NCBI GenBank assembly: GCA_030591585.1
Contig: JAUVAS010000002.1
Coordinates: forward strand, 1-64,000
Length of the DNA: 64,000 bases
Direction of reading: 5' to 3'
Origin: Flavobacterium sp.
GTDB taxonomy: Bacteria > Bacteroidota > Bacteroidia > Flavobacteriales > Flavobacteriaceae
Position 1 is the stretch's first letter. Every line of letters begins with the position of its first letter. The translations under genes were made by a program, and so were the position numbers. The notes beneath the pieces are model-generated. The model saw nothing but the letters and a program-made list of their open reading frames with translations, was not told the DNA's origin and did not search any database. Shown here piece by piece: positions 8,521-16,817 of this stretch.

Positions 8521-9524
8521 AAAAACTAGTTGCTTTACTATCATTATTTTTTATACTTTCTTGTGGAAATAAAACCCCACAAAATTTTATTAATCAAGGG
8601 GAAGCTTTTGGAACCACCTATGCTATTCAGACCTATTCCTTAGAAAAATTAGAACTTGAAAAAGGAATTGATTCAGTAATCTATGTAGTAAATAAATCGG
8701 TGAGTATTTATCTTCCTAAGAGTGATATTTCAAAAATAAATAGGGGAGATGCTTCTATTGTGGTTGATAAAACATTTATTGATAATTTTAATATTTCAGC
8801 TGAAGTTCATAAAAACACCAATGGATATTTTGACCCAACTATAGGAGTTCTACGGAATGCGTACGGGTTTGGAGACGCAAAACCTCTAATAGAAATGGAT
8901 CGTCTTATTCTTGATTCATTGTTGCAATATGTAGGTTTCAATAAAGTAAAATTAACTTCCGAAAACAAAATAGAAAAGCAATATCCAGAAATTTATTTCG
9001 ATTTTAATGCGGTGGCAAAAGGATATGGAATAGACCAAATAGGAAATTATCTAGAATCTAAAGGAATCTCCAATTACCTTATCGAATTAGGAGGTGAAAT
9101 ACTGGCTAAAGGAAAAAACCTTGATAAAAATAAACCTTGGGTAGTAGGGATAGAAAATGTTGATTCTCAATTAGAAGATCGTAGTTATTCTTCCATCGTT
9201 ATGTTACAAGATGAAGCCATGGCAGCATCTGGCAATTACCGAAAGTTTAGAATAGATTCTCTAACAGGTAAAAAATACGTTCACACGTTAAACCCAATTA
9301 CAGGTTCCGCAGAAAAAAGCGATGTAACCAGTGCAACGGTAATCGCTTCGACCTGTGCTGTGGCAGATGCGTATGCAACAGCTTTTATGGCATTAGGATT
9401 AGAAAAATCTAAAGAAGTTTTAAAAACATTAAATGGAATTGAAGCTTATCTAACCTACAACGACCAAAATAATAAAGAACAAGTTTTTGTGACAGAAGGA
9501 TTTAAAACTCATTTATTAGACTAA
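8517..9524 (+). CDS. apbE: FAD:protein FMN transferase (lipoprotein)
   Basis: ApbE attaches FMN covalently to Thr residues of target proteins; in NQR-bearing bacteria the targets are NqrB and NqrC. The protein has a lipoprotein signal with lipobox LSCGN (Cys16), so it acts on the periplasmic side. Family features include GTTYAIQTYS near the start, YFDPTIGVL, the FDFNAVAKGYGID motif, IELGGEILAKG, and the HTLNPITGSAEKSDVTSATVIA segment involved in metal/FAD binding. The length of 335 is normal. It overlaps the preceding gene by 4 nt, and its stop overlaps the convergent methyltransferase by 9 nt. Context and motifs agree. Confidence 0.95.
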   Translation: MKKLVALLSLFFILSCGNKTPQNFINQGEAFGTTYAIQTYSLEKLELEKGIDSVIYVVNKSVSIYLPKSDISKINRGDASIVVDKTFIDNFNISAEVHKNTNGYFDPTIGVLRNAYGFGDAKPLIEMDRLILDSLLQYVGFNKVKLTSENKIEKQYPEIYFDFNAVAKGYGIDQIGNYLESKGISNYLIELGGEILAKGKNLDKNKPWVVGIENVDSQLEDRSYSSIVMLQDEAMAASGNYRKFRIDSLTGKKYVHTLNPITGSAEKSDVTSATVIASTCAVADAYATAFMALGLEKSKEVLKTLNGIEAYLTYNDQNNKEQVFVTEGFKTHLLD

Positions 9525-10292
9525 CTTCTTGCAAACGGGAATAATCTCCTCTTTTGCCAAACGGTATGTGTCAATCTCAATTTCTGAAAGATTTTTAGTA
9601 TAATTTACTTCCAAAACATCAAAACCAATAGATCGTAATTTATCAAAATAATCACGCCCATACACTCTCACGTGGTCGTATTGTCCAAATATTTTAGCAC
9701 GTTTTTTTTTATCGCTAATAGTATCATCTTCAAAAGTAGTAGCTCTAGATAAATCTTGTGGGATTTGAAAAATTCCTATGCCACCAGGAGCTAATACCCT
9801 ATATAATTCTTGCATTGCCTTGGTGTCATCTGGAATATGTTCAAGTACATGATTGCAAAAAATGAAATCGAATTCATTGTCTTTAAAAGGCAAATTGCAT
9901 ATATCTGCTTTCACGTCGGCTAGCGGTGAATTTAAATCGGTAGTTATATAATCAAGATTTTCCATATTCTTGAAACGTTTGTAAAAAGCTTGTTCAGGAG
10001 CAAAATGGAGTAGTTTTATTTTTTTATCATTACTAAAAAAGGTAGTTTCATTTTCAAGATACAACCAAAATAAACGATGCCTTTCTAAAGATAAAGTTCC
10101 TGGAGCTAAAACGTTTTCACGAATTTTTTCATAACCGTAAGGGAGAAATTTTCGGTACGATTTCCCATCAATAGGATCGGTATATTTAGTTCCTTTTAAA
10201 AAAAAAGCAATAAAGGGATTTAAAATATAACTTAACCTTATAAGAAAAGGTCTTGGTAAGAAATTTAGAAAAAATTTAAATATTCTTTGCAT
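9516..10292 (-). CDS. Class I SAM-dependent methyltransferase
   Basis: This 258-residue protein has a methyltransferase core around residues 85-190: LHFAPEQAFYKRF (motif I region, with the usual Gly-rich loop weakened), DYITTDLN, a KADICNLPF acidic segment, FDFIFCNHVLEHIPD and the post-core LAPGGIGIFQIP. The FCNHVLEHI pattern is typical of methyltransferases acting on small molecules or glycans. A hydrophobic, basic N-terminus (PRPFLIRLSYILNPFIAFFLKG) could associate with the membrane. The substrate is unknown. It is downstream of a GxxExxY element on the same strand. Confidence 0.8.
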   Translation of the reverse strand: MQRIFKFFLNFLPRPFLIRLSYILNPFIAFFLKGTKYTDPIDGKSYRKFLPYGYEKIRENVLAPGTLSLERHRLFWLYLENETTFFSNDKKIKLLHFAPEQAFYKRFKNMENLDYITTDLNSPLADVKADICNLPFKDNEFDFIFCNHVLEHIPDDTKAMQELYRVLAPGGIGIFQIPQDLSRATTFEDDTISDKKKRAKIFGQYDHVRVYGRDYFDKLRSIGFDVLEVNYTKNLSEIEIDTYRLAKEEIIPVCKKLV

Positions 10293-10304
10293 TATTTAGT
10301 TGTT

Positions 10305-10763
10305 ACGCTGAGAGTCACAGAGGACCTCAGAGACTCACAGAGAGTTTTTAGTTGAATTAATAAACCTTTTTATTCCATTTTTTAAAAGTTTTGTGTGAAA
10401 GTTAATCAATAACCCTAATGGATAATTACCTAGTTTTAGATATGTTAATACTTGAGCTGAATGTACCTCTGTAAATGCTTCTACAGTTTTTAATTCGATT
10501 ACGACTTGGTCTTCTACTAATAAATCTATTCTATAACCGTGATCTAATTTTATTTCTTTAAAAATAATAGGTAATGCTTTTTCCTTTTCAACTTTTAAAC
10601 CTAATTGTCTTAGTTCATAAAGCAAGCATTCTTGATAAGCAGACTCTAATAATCCTGGCCCTAAAGTTCGATGAACTTCTATAGCTGCTCCAATTATTTT
10701 TTCAGTTAATTTATTATCCATTTTCTCTGTGTATCTCTGAGATCCTCTGTGAGTCTCTGCGGA
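10305..10763 (-). mobile_element. GxxExxY element: single ORF between terminal inverted repeats
   Basis: The arms at 10307-10345 and 10725-10761 pair as imperfect inverted repeats of nearly 40 bp. The plus-strand left arm contains TCACAGAGGACCTCAGAGAC and the complement of the right arm contains TCACAGAGGATCTCAGAGAT. Both arms are built from short CTCTGTG or CTCAGAG iterations. They bracket the GxxExxY gene closely (its start lies 4 nt inside the right arm). The element sits between a methyltransferase gene and map, all on the minus strand. Confidence 0.65.
10335..10721 (-). CDS. GxxExxY family protein (PD-(D/E)xK nuclease-like)
   Basis: This 128-residue protein contains the namesake motif GLLESAY (residues about 23-29) and a PD-(D/E)xK-type core, YRIDLLVEDQVVIELKT, with the Asp and Glu-x-Lys expected of the nuclease fold. 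The family is common in Bacteroidota as scattered single genes; no function has been established to my knowledge. Here it lies inside nearly 40-bp imperfect inverted repeats, and its C-terminal codons run into the left arm. The start is the ATG immediately inside the right arm. It is co-directional with its housekeeping neighbours and unrelated to them. Confidence 0.9.
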   Translation of the reverse strand: MDNKLTEKIIGAAIEVHRTLGPGLLESAYQECLLYELRQLGLKVEKEKALPIIFKEIKLDHGYRIDLLVEDQVVIELKTVEAFTEVHSAQVLTYLKLGNYPLGLLINFHTKLLKNGIKRFINSTKNSL

Positions 10764-10769
10764 ATAACG

Positions 10770-11573
10770 CTACACTCTAAATTCGTCCTCCTCATCACTC
10801 TCAATCCCCAAAGCCTCATAAATGTAAGCAAAAGTTGAAAGTAATTCAGGTTTGCCATTCACAATAGCAACATCGTGTTCAAAATGTGCACTGGGTTTTC
10901 TATCTTTAGTAAGAATTGTCCAACCATCTTTTAGCTGTTCAATACGTTTAGTACCTAGATTAATCATTGGTTCAATAGCAACAGTCATTCCTTCCACAAA
11001 TTTCTTTCCACGACCTCTACGTCCATAATTTGGCATTTCTGGATCTTCGTGCATTGTTTTTCCTAAACCGTGACCTACCAGTTCTCTAACGACTCCATAC
11101 CCGTGTGCTTCACAGTATTGTTGAATTGCATACCCTACATCCCCAACACGTTTTCCTATTTTAAGTTCTCGGATTCCAACGTACAGAGATTCCTTGGTGA
11201 TTTTAAGTAATTTTTCAACTTCAGGGGCAATTTCTCCAACGGCAAAAGTATAGGCGTGATCTCCATAAAAATCATGCTTTATAGCGCCACAATCTATTGA
11301 TATGATATCTCCTTCTTTTAATGGAGTGTCATTAGGGATTCCATGAACTATCTGAGCATTTGGGCTCATACAAAGGGTGTTTGGGAAATCATACAATCCT
11401 AAAAAACCAGGAATCGCCCCTTGTTCTCTAATAAAATCTTCAGCTAATTTATCTAAATATAATGTTGTAACCCCAGGTTTTACTTCACTGGCAAGCATTC
11501 CTAATGTTTTTGAAACTACTAAGGCAGCTTCCCGCATTAATTCAATTTCTTCTTTAGATTTAGGTATAATCAT
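10770..11573 (-). CDS. map: Type I methionine aminopeptidase
   Basis: This enzyme removes the initiator Met from nascent proteins using two divalent metals. The 267-residue sequence has the type I pattern: HGIPNDTPLKEGDIISIDCGA with the first Asp ligand, YGDHAYTFAVG with the second, LVGHGLGKTMHEDP with the His ligand, and AIEPMINLG plus FEHDVAIV with the two Glu ligands. It is slightly longer than the minimal 250 or so residues because of an acidic C-terminal tail (ESDEEDEFRV). It follows the HAD hydrolase gene on the minus strand after 9 bp, and a GxxExxY element lies just downstream. Confidence 0.96.
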   Translation of the reverse strand: MIIPKSKEEIELMREAALVVSKTLGMLASEVKPGVTTLYLDKLAEDFIREQGAIPGFLGLYDFPNTLCMSPNAQIVHGIPNDTPLKEGDIISIDCGAIKHDFYGDHAYTFAVGEIAPEVEKLLKITKESLYVGIRELKIGKRVGDVGYAIQQYCEAHGYGVVRELVGHGLGKTMHEDPEMPNYGRRGRGKKFVEGMTVAIEPMINLGTKRIEQLKDGWTILTKDRKPSAHFEHDVAIVNGKPELLSTFAYIYEALGIESDEEDEFRV

Positions 11574-11582
11574 AACTTGTTT

Positions 11583-11975
11583 TTATAAACCGAACCACTT
11601 TTTTTTCTGAATTACTGGTTTTTCACCGCCAATTAATTCTTGGTAAATTTCTCCCCAACCTAGCATTCCGCCAATATTTCTATCATCTATAAAAATATCA
11701 GCATTTATTTTCCGACTGTATTTTGGGTCGAATTGTTCTTCGGGAAAACTCTTGTTTACCGCATAAAATACAACTCCATTATCCTTACAAAAAGCTACAG
11801 CTTCTTCTAGCATTTTTCCATTTCTATAAGTCCATAATATAAGACGATGCCCTTTTTCTTGAAGCTTTTTTAAGGTGTCGAATGCAAACAACTTTTCCTT
11901 CCCTACTTTTGGATAGTCATCATCTACAATGGTTCCGTCAAAGTCAACAGCAATAGTAATAGTTTCTGAAATCAT
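11583..11975 (-). CDS. HAD-like hydrolase (small, capless)
   Basis: This protein of about 130 residues has the HAD signature: motif I AVDFDGTIVDDDYP with the nucleophile/acid Asp pair, motif II around RLILWTYRNG, and DIFIDDRNIGG as the acidic motif. It resembles the small Bacteroidota HAD hydrolases related to BT_0820. The substrate is unknown, though a sugar or nucleotide phosphate is plausible. The start is placed at MISETITIAVDFDG, since six upstream residues are not part of the conserved fold. It ends 9 bp before map on the same strand, so the two may be co-transcribed. Confidence 0.8.
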   Translation of the reverse strand: MISETITIAVDFDGTIVDDDYPKVGKEKLFAFDTLKKLQEKGHRLILWTYRNGKMLEEAVAFCKDNGVVFYAVNKSFPEEQFDPKYSRKINADIFIDDRNIGGMLGWGEIYQELIGGEKPVIQKKKWFGL

Positions 11976-12024
11976 AAATATGAATATTTGCAAAATTACG
12001 AAGAATTATAGTTTCATTCAAAGG

Positions 12025-12624
12025 CTATTCCTCGTAAGAATGTTTGTAGCCACTTTCATTTAAAATTGCAAGCATATCTTTTTCTAGCGTTTCTTGAGCA
12101 AGTTCTACATAGCGGCCTATTTCTGTTCCGTTTTTGTAAAATATAATAGTGGGAACATATTGGATATCAAACCCTTTTTCTAAATGATTTGGAGTTTCTT
12201 TTTCATGAGAAACGGAAATAATTTCTAATTGCGAATTATCATATTCAGCAGCAGATAGTATTTTGTATAAAGCTGGAACTTCCCTTTGGCTGTCACTACA
12301 CCAAGTACCCATAAAAACGGTAATAGAAATGCCTTTTAATTTTGGTTTTAAAGCTTCAATAGTGTTGGTATCTAATTGGTGAGCATAATAATTTTCTTTA
12401 TACCATTGCTTAAATTCTTTTTGCTCTAACCCTTGTTGGTTCACTTTTCCTAGAAGCATCATATTGTCATCTACGGTATCTTTTACAAGAATATTAAGCT
12501 CTGATTTATAGGCTAAGGTTGGCAAATTTTTCACCTCCTTCTCGGTATTTTCTTTTTTAGTTTTGGTAGTGTTATCACAAGCTATAATAGTAATTGCTAG
12601 AATAATGAAGAGTATTTTTTTCAT
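12025..12624 (-). CDS. Thioredoxin-fold lipoprotein
   Basis: This 199-residue protein starts with a lipoprotein signal (MKKILFIILAITIIACDN, lipobox IIAC), so it is predicted to face the periplasm or outer membrane. The C-terminal 100 or so residues have a TlpA/thioredoxin-like core: ISITVFMGTWCSDSQREVPAL, then YVPTIIFYKNGTEIGRYVE with the cis-Pro region VPT. The active site reads WCSDS instead of CxxC, leaving one redox Cys, which argues against an ordinary disulfide reductase. It is transcribed just after gpmI with a 5-bp gap. Confidence 0.78.
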   Translation of the reverse strand: MKKILFIILAITIIACDNTTKTKKENTEKEVKNLPTLAYKSELNILVKDTVDDNMMLLGKVNQQGLEQKEFKQWYKENYYAHQLDTNTIEALKPKLKGISITVFMGTWCSDSQREVPALYKILSAAEYDNSQLEIISVSHEKETPNHLEKGFDIQYVPTIIFYKNGTEIGRYVELAQETLEKDMLAILNESGYKHSYEE

Positions 12625-12629
12625 TTGTA

Positions 12630-14150
12630 TTATTTTATAATTATTGAATTTTGGGTCATTACTTTAGGCTTTTCAATTCCCATTAAATCTAATATAGTAG
12701 GAGCGATATCTCCTAAAATTCCATTTTTTATTTCAGAAATAATGGGGTCTATTAAAATTACTGGAACTGGATTGGTTGTGTGCGCTGTATTTGGAGAACC
12801 GTCTTCATTCATCATCATTTCGCAATTGCCATGATCGGCTAATAAAATGGTAGTATAGTCGTTTTCTAGGGCAGCTTCAATCACATTTTTAGCACAAGAA
12901 TCTATGGTTTCGCAGGCTTTAATTGCGGCTTCCATAATTCCGGTATGACCTACCATGTCTGTATTAGCAAAATTAAGGCATATAAAATCGGCTGATTGTA
13001 CATTGATTTCAGTAATTATTTTATCACGAACTTGGAGCGCACTCATCTCTGGTTGTAAGTCGTAAGTAGCTACTTTTGGAGAAGGGCAAAGAATACGAGA
13101 TTCTCCTTGAAATGGTTTTTCTCTTCCTCCCGAAAAGAAAAAAGTAACGTGGGCATATTTTTCGGTTTCAGCAATACGAATTTGCTTTTTGTTGTTTTTT
13201 TCTAAAATTTCCCCAAGAGTTTCTGTTACGTTTTCTTTGTTGTAGATTACTTTTATTTCTTCAAAAGAATGATCGTAATTAGTAAGCGTTACATAATAAA
13301 GAGGAATGCGATTCATCCCAAACTCTTCAAAATTTTCTTGTGTTAAAACTTGTGTAAGTTGTCTCCCTCGATCGGTTCTAAAATTAAAGAAAATGATGAC
13401 ATCATCTTTTTCAATTTTAGTGATAGGCTTCCCTTTTTTAGTAATAACAATGGGTTTAATAAATTCATCTGTAATTCCTTCCTCATAACTTTTCTTGATG
13501 CTTTCTACTGCATTGGTAGATTCATTCCCTTTTCCGAAGTGTAACAAATCATAAGCCTCCTTCACTCGTTCCCAGCGTTTGTCACGATCCATTGCGTAAT
13601 ATCTCCCGATTACAGAAGCTATTTTTCCGGTAGTTTTATCAAGATGATTTTCTAATTCCGAAATAAAACCAGCACCAGAATGCGGGTCTACATCACGGCC
13701 ATCTGTAAAGGCATGAACAAATACTTTTTTAAGTCCTTCAGTATGTGCAGCACTAATTAATCCTTTTAAATGATTGATATGTGAGTGCACACCACCATCT
13801 GAAACCAATCCTAAAAAATGAATGTTTTTATCGTATTTTTTAGCATAATTAAAAGCTTGTTGTAACACAGGTTCTTTTCCTAAAGTGTCATTTTTAATAG
13901 CAAGATTCACTTTTACTAGGTCTTGGTATACAATGCGACCAGCACCTAAATTCATATGTCCCACTTCGCTATTTCCCATTTGACCTTCTGGAAGACCAAC
14001 GTTTAAGCCGTCTGCTTTTAGTTGGGCATTGGGATATTTGTTGTAAAGTGAATCTATAAAAGGAGTATTGGCTTGTGCAATTGCAGAGGCTTTTGGGTCT
14101 TGTGTGATTCCCCAACCGTCTAGGATTAATAAAAGGACTTTTTTATTCAT
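12630..14150 (-). CDS. gpmI: 2,3-bisphosphoglycerate-independent phosphoglycerate mutase
   Basis: This glycolytic enzyme interconverts 3- and 2-phosphoglycerate through a phosphoserine intermediate with two Mn ions. The 506-residue sequence starts KVLLLILDGWGI (first metal Asp) and contains GQMGNSEVGHMNLGAG with the phosphorylated Ser. It then shows HAFTDGRDVDPHSG, GRYYAMDRDKRW, FFNFRTDRGRQL, NFANTDMVGHTG and LADHGNCEMM, covering both metal sites. Length and motif order are normal. It lies upstream of the thioredoxin-like lipoprotein on the minus strand. Confidence 0.97.
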   Translation of the reverse strand: MNKKVLLLILDGWGITQDPKASAIAQANTPFIDSLYNKYPNAQLKADGLNVGLPEGQMGNSEVGHMNLGAGRIVYQDLVKVNLAIKNDTLGKEPVLQQAFNYAKKYDKNIHFLGLVSDGGVHSHINHLKGLISAAHTEGLKKVFVHAFTDGRDVDPHSGAGFISELENHLDKTTGKIASVIGRYYAMDRDKRWERVKEAYDLLHFGKGNESTNAVESIKKSYEEGITDEFIKPIVITKKGKPITKIEKDDVIIFFNFRTDRGRQLTQVLTQENFEEFGMNRIPLYYVTLTNYDHSFEEIKVIYNKENVTETLGEILEKNNKKQIRIAETEKYAHVTFFFSGGREKPFQGESRILCPSPKVATYDLQPEMSALQVRDKIITEINVQSADFICLNFANTDMVGHTGIMEAAIKACETIDSCAKNVIEAALENDYTTILLADHGNCEMMMNEDGSPNTAHTTNPVPVILIDPIISEIKNGILGDIAPTILDLMGIEKPKVMTQNSIIIK

Positions 14151-14174
14151 GTTGCAAAGATAAAAACAATATCA

Positions 14175-14915
14175 CTAAAGTAATTCGGGATTAATATCTA
14201 ATATGTTTTGATTTCGGTATTTCTGAATGAATTCTGACGTAAAATATTCATTCCCTAAAATATTTTCTTCTTGAAAAATTTTAATAAGGTTTAGGTTTTT
14301 ATATTCCTGAAGCATTGGTTTAGATATGGGTTTATAACTAAAATGCCAAGGTTCGTATTTAAATCCTTTACGTGAAGGATTGTTGGTATAGACTTCGTAA
14401 AAGCCATGTTTTTCTGAATGTTCATTCAACCATTCTTTTAATTTGCAATAAGGACCGTCACCATAATAATGTTCTTCTTCTAAAACACTTTCGGGTCTTG
14501 GAAAATTTGCATCTATAATATCTATGTCGGTTCCCCAATGATGACGAGATGTTCCAGGAATGGTAGAATATTCAATTATTTTAGTAATGGCTTCGGAAGG
14601 TGATAATCCTTCTAAGATAAACTGCCGATACTTATTTTCGAAAATTTGTTTTTGTTTTTCGAAACTTCGATATGCAGAAACTACCTCAATATTAATTCCT
14701 TCTTTAGCGGCTTCATTTTTCATTTTCTGAAAAGCAACTTTCGTATCCTTTTGCATTTTTGAAGTATACGCATTGCCAATTATATCTGGATTTCCTTTTC
14801 CTATTAATTGATTTTTGGTGTATCTATTTTGAATGGATAAAAATGATTTCAGCGGAAATAATGAAACAAACAATCCGCTAAATCCAAGAGATTTTAAAAA
14901 CTGATTTCGGTTCAT
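14175..14915 (-). CDS. M15 family D-alanyl-D-alanine carboxypeptidase (VanY-like)
   Basis: This 246-residue exported zinc peptidase trims peptidoglycan stem peptides. The N-terminus (MNRNQFLKSLGFSGLFVSLFPL) looks like a signal sequence. The zinc-binding motifs of the M15B group are intact: SRHHWGTDIDI (the SxHxxGxxxD pattern) and EPWHFSY (the ExxWH pattern). The segment VVSAYRSFEKQKQIF, which precedes the site, is also typical. It starts 41 bp from the divergent T9SS sialidase-like gene and ends 25 bp before the gpmI start on the same strand. Confidence 0.88.
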   Translation of the reverse strand: MNRNQFLKSLGFSGLFVSLFPLKSFLSIQNRYTKNQLIGKGNPDIIGNAYTSKMQKDTKVAFQKMKNEAAKEGINIEVVSAYRSFEKQKQIFENKYRQFILEGLSPSEAITKIIEYSTIPGTSRHHWGTDIDIIDANFPRPESVLEEEHYYGDGPYCKLKEWLNEHSEKHGFYEVYTNNPSRKGFKYEPWHFSYKPISKPMLQEYKNLNLIKIFQEENILGNEYFTSEFIQKYRNQNILDINPELL

Positions 14916-14956
14916 TTAATTAATATTTATTGATTATTTTTATAGAAAATAAAGCT

Positions 14957-16516
14957 ATGAAAACTTTTAAAATTACAACGTTAATTTATTTAATTATTTT
15001 ATCAAGTACTTTAGTTATTTCTCAAAATGTAATGATTAGCAATTTACATAATCCAAACGAGCCATCTATTATGATGAATCCGCTAGATACTGACATTATT
15101 GTAGCTGGAGCAAATTTAAATAATTATTATTATAGTAGTGATGGTGGACTTAGCTGGAATGAAAATACCTTAGTCTCTTCAGCATACGGAGTGTGGGGAG
15201 ATCCTGTGATTGATGTAGACCCTGATGGGAATTTTTATTTCTTTCATTTATCAAATCCCGCTAGTGGTAATTGGATAGACCGTATTGTTTGTCAGAAGTC
15301 AATCGATAACGGACAAACATGGAACGACGGTAGCTATACTGGACTTAACGGAACAAAAGCACAGGACAAACATTGGAGTATTGTTGATAGAACTACAGGA
15401 ACCATTTATATTACTTGGACACAGTTTGATGTTTATGGAAGTTCTAGCAATAGTTGTAAAACAAAAATTATGTTTTCAAAATCTACCGATGGTGGAGATA
15501 CTTGGTCACAGGCGATTAGTATCAATATTGTAGATGGAAATTGTATAGATGAAGACGATACCGTTGAAGGCGCAGTACCTGCATTAGGACCTAACGGAGA
15601 AATTTATGTGGCTTGGGCAGGGCCTAATGGGATTGTTTTTAATAAATCGTTAGATGATGGAATTACTTGGTTAACTGAAGAAATAGCTATAGACCCTATG
15701 CCAGGAGGTTGGGATTATTCTATTCCAGGTATTGACAGGTCTAATGGTTTTCCTATCACCAAATGTGATTTAAGTGGAGGACCTAATCACGGGACTATTT
15801 ATGTAAATTGGTCAGACCAAAAAAATGGTACAACAGATACAGATGTATGGTTAACAAAATCTACAGACTCTGGAGAAACGTGGAGCACACCAGTGCGTGT
15901 AAATGATGACCCTGCGGGAAAGCAACAGTTTTTTACTTGGATGGATATTGACCAAACCAATGGTAATTTATTTTGTGTTTTCTATGACCGAAGAAATTAT
16001 AACGATACCAATACAGATGTGTATTTAGCGTATTCTACAGATGGAGGTGAAAGTTTTGTAAACCAACAAATAAGTGAAACTCCTTTTGTGCCTAGCTCTG
16101 GAGTTTTCTTTGGAGATTATACCAATATCACAGTGCATGATAATGTGGTGCGACCCATTTGGACAAGACTACATGGGGGGCAATTAAGTATTTGGACAGA
16201 TGTAACACCTTTTGAAATATTAAGCTCAGGCGAGTTTGAGACACAAAATGTAAATGAAGCGATTCAATACCCAAACCCTGCAACCAATAGGAGTTATGTG
16301 TCTTTTAAACTACACGAATTATCTAACGTTAGTTTAAAACTCTACGACCAACAAGGTAAAGAGGTTCATACCCTACTTGATAATGAACAAAAGGATTACG
16401 GAAAATATGTAATCCCGATTGATGTAGCTGCATTAAATTTACATACAGGCACATACCTTTGCAAACTTTCTGTAAATGGAAGCTCAAAAACGTTGAAGAT
16501 GATTGTGGTTAAGTAA
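14957..16516 (+). CDS. T9SS-exported sialidase-like BNR/Asp-box repeat protein
   Basis: This protein of about 519 residues is predicted to form a beta-propeller. Asp-box motifs repeat through it (SSDGGLSW, SIDNGQTW, STDGGDTW, SLDDGITW, STDSGETW, STDGGESF), six in all. A signal peptide (MKTFKITTLIYLIILSSTLVISQ) supports the start at 14957 over one nine codons upstream. The last 80 or so residues form a T9SS type A sorting domain (YPNPATNRSYVSF, YDQQGKEV, GTYLCKLSVNG). Asp boxes occur in sialidases and many non-catalytic propellers, and I do not see the Arg triad well enough to claim sialidase activity. It is the left border of the cassette-like region. Confidence 0.82.
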   Translation: MKTFKITTLIYLIILSSTLVISQNVMISNLHNPNEPSIMMNPLDTDIIVAGANLNNYYYSSDGGLSWNENTLVSSAYGVWGDPVIDVDPDGNFYFFHLSNPASGNWIDRIVCQKSIDNGQTWNDGSYTGLNGTKAQDKHWSIVDRTTGTIYITWTQFDVYGSSSNSCKTKIMFSKSTDGGDTWSQAISINIVDGNCIDEDDTVEGAVPALGPNGEIYVAWAGPNGIVFNKSLDDGITWLTEEIAIDPMPGGWDYSIPGIDRSNGFPITKCDLSGGPNHGTIYVNWSDQKNGTTDTDVWLTKSTDSGETWSTPVRVNDDPAGKQQFFTWMDIDQTNGNLFCVFYDRRNYNDTNTDVYLAYSTDGGESFVNQQISETPFVPSSGVFFGDYTNITVHDNVVRPIWTRLHGGQLSIWTDVTPFEILSSGEFETQNVNEAIQYPNPATNRSYVSFKLHELSNVSLKLYDQQGKEVHTLLDNEQKDYGKYVIPIDVAALNLHTGTYLCKLSVNGSSKTLKMIVVK

Positions 16517-16543
16517 ATTTACTGGAGCTGAGTATCATTTGTA

Positions 16544-16646
16544 AAAGATACCGATTACTGGCGCATCTGTTAGTCTTACGCAAAGAGTTGAAAAACAACT
16601 AAAAGATAGGTTTATCCCGAAATATAGGTTGATAAATGGTATCTTT
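16544..16646 (+). repeat. Imperfect palindrome A1 after the sialidase-like gene
   Basis: The 9-mer AAAGATACC (16544-16552) pairs exactly with GGTATCTTT (16638-16646), enclosing about 85 bp. An inner hairpin, AGTTG-aaaaa-CAACT, lies near 16586-16600. GTTGTAAGCAAG follows at 16662-16673; this 12-mer recurs on the minus strand near 61569-61580. It is listed as a weaker member of the palindromes that separate genes here. Confidence 0.45.
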
Positions 16647-16682
16647 GGTTATGATATAATAAGTTGTAAGCAAGCTGAAAAG

Positions 16683-16769
16683 AGCCAGCCACACAAACAG
16701 CACATTTGGTTTTTGCCGATACAAAAGCCAACACTGGAAAAACCAAAAGAGCTGTTTTTTTGCTAACGC
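16683..16769 (+). repeat. Imperfect palindrome A2 (cassette-boundary candidate)
   Basis: The arms AAACAGCACATTTGGTTTTT (16695-16714) and the complement of 16739-16758 agree at nearly all positions (shared core AAACAGCnCnTTTGGTTTTT). The centre carries AAGCCAACACTGG and the right edge TGCTAACGCTCG. Together with A1 it fills the 301-bp gap between the sialidase-like gene and the GIY-YIG gene; nothing else is seen in that gap. The right edge lies about 49 bp before the next ATG. Confidence 0.6.
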
Positions 16770-16817
16770 TCGATTGAAATTGAAGAAATTAAAAATGAAA
16801 TAAATTAGCAGAATTGA

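Noticed and set aside
14957-16516. Assignment of the Asp-box protein as a true sialidase
   Set aside because: Asp boxes alone do not prove catalysis, and the Arg triad and nucleophile Tyr cannot be placed with confidence.
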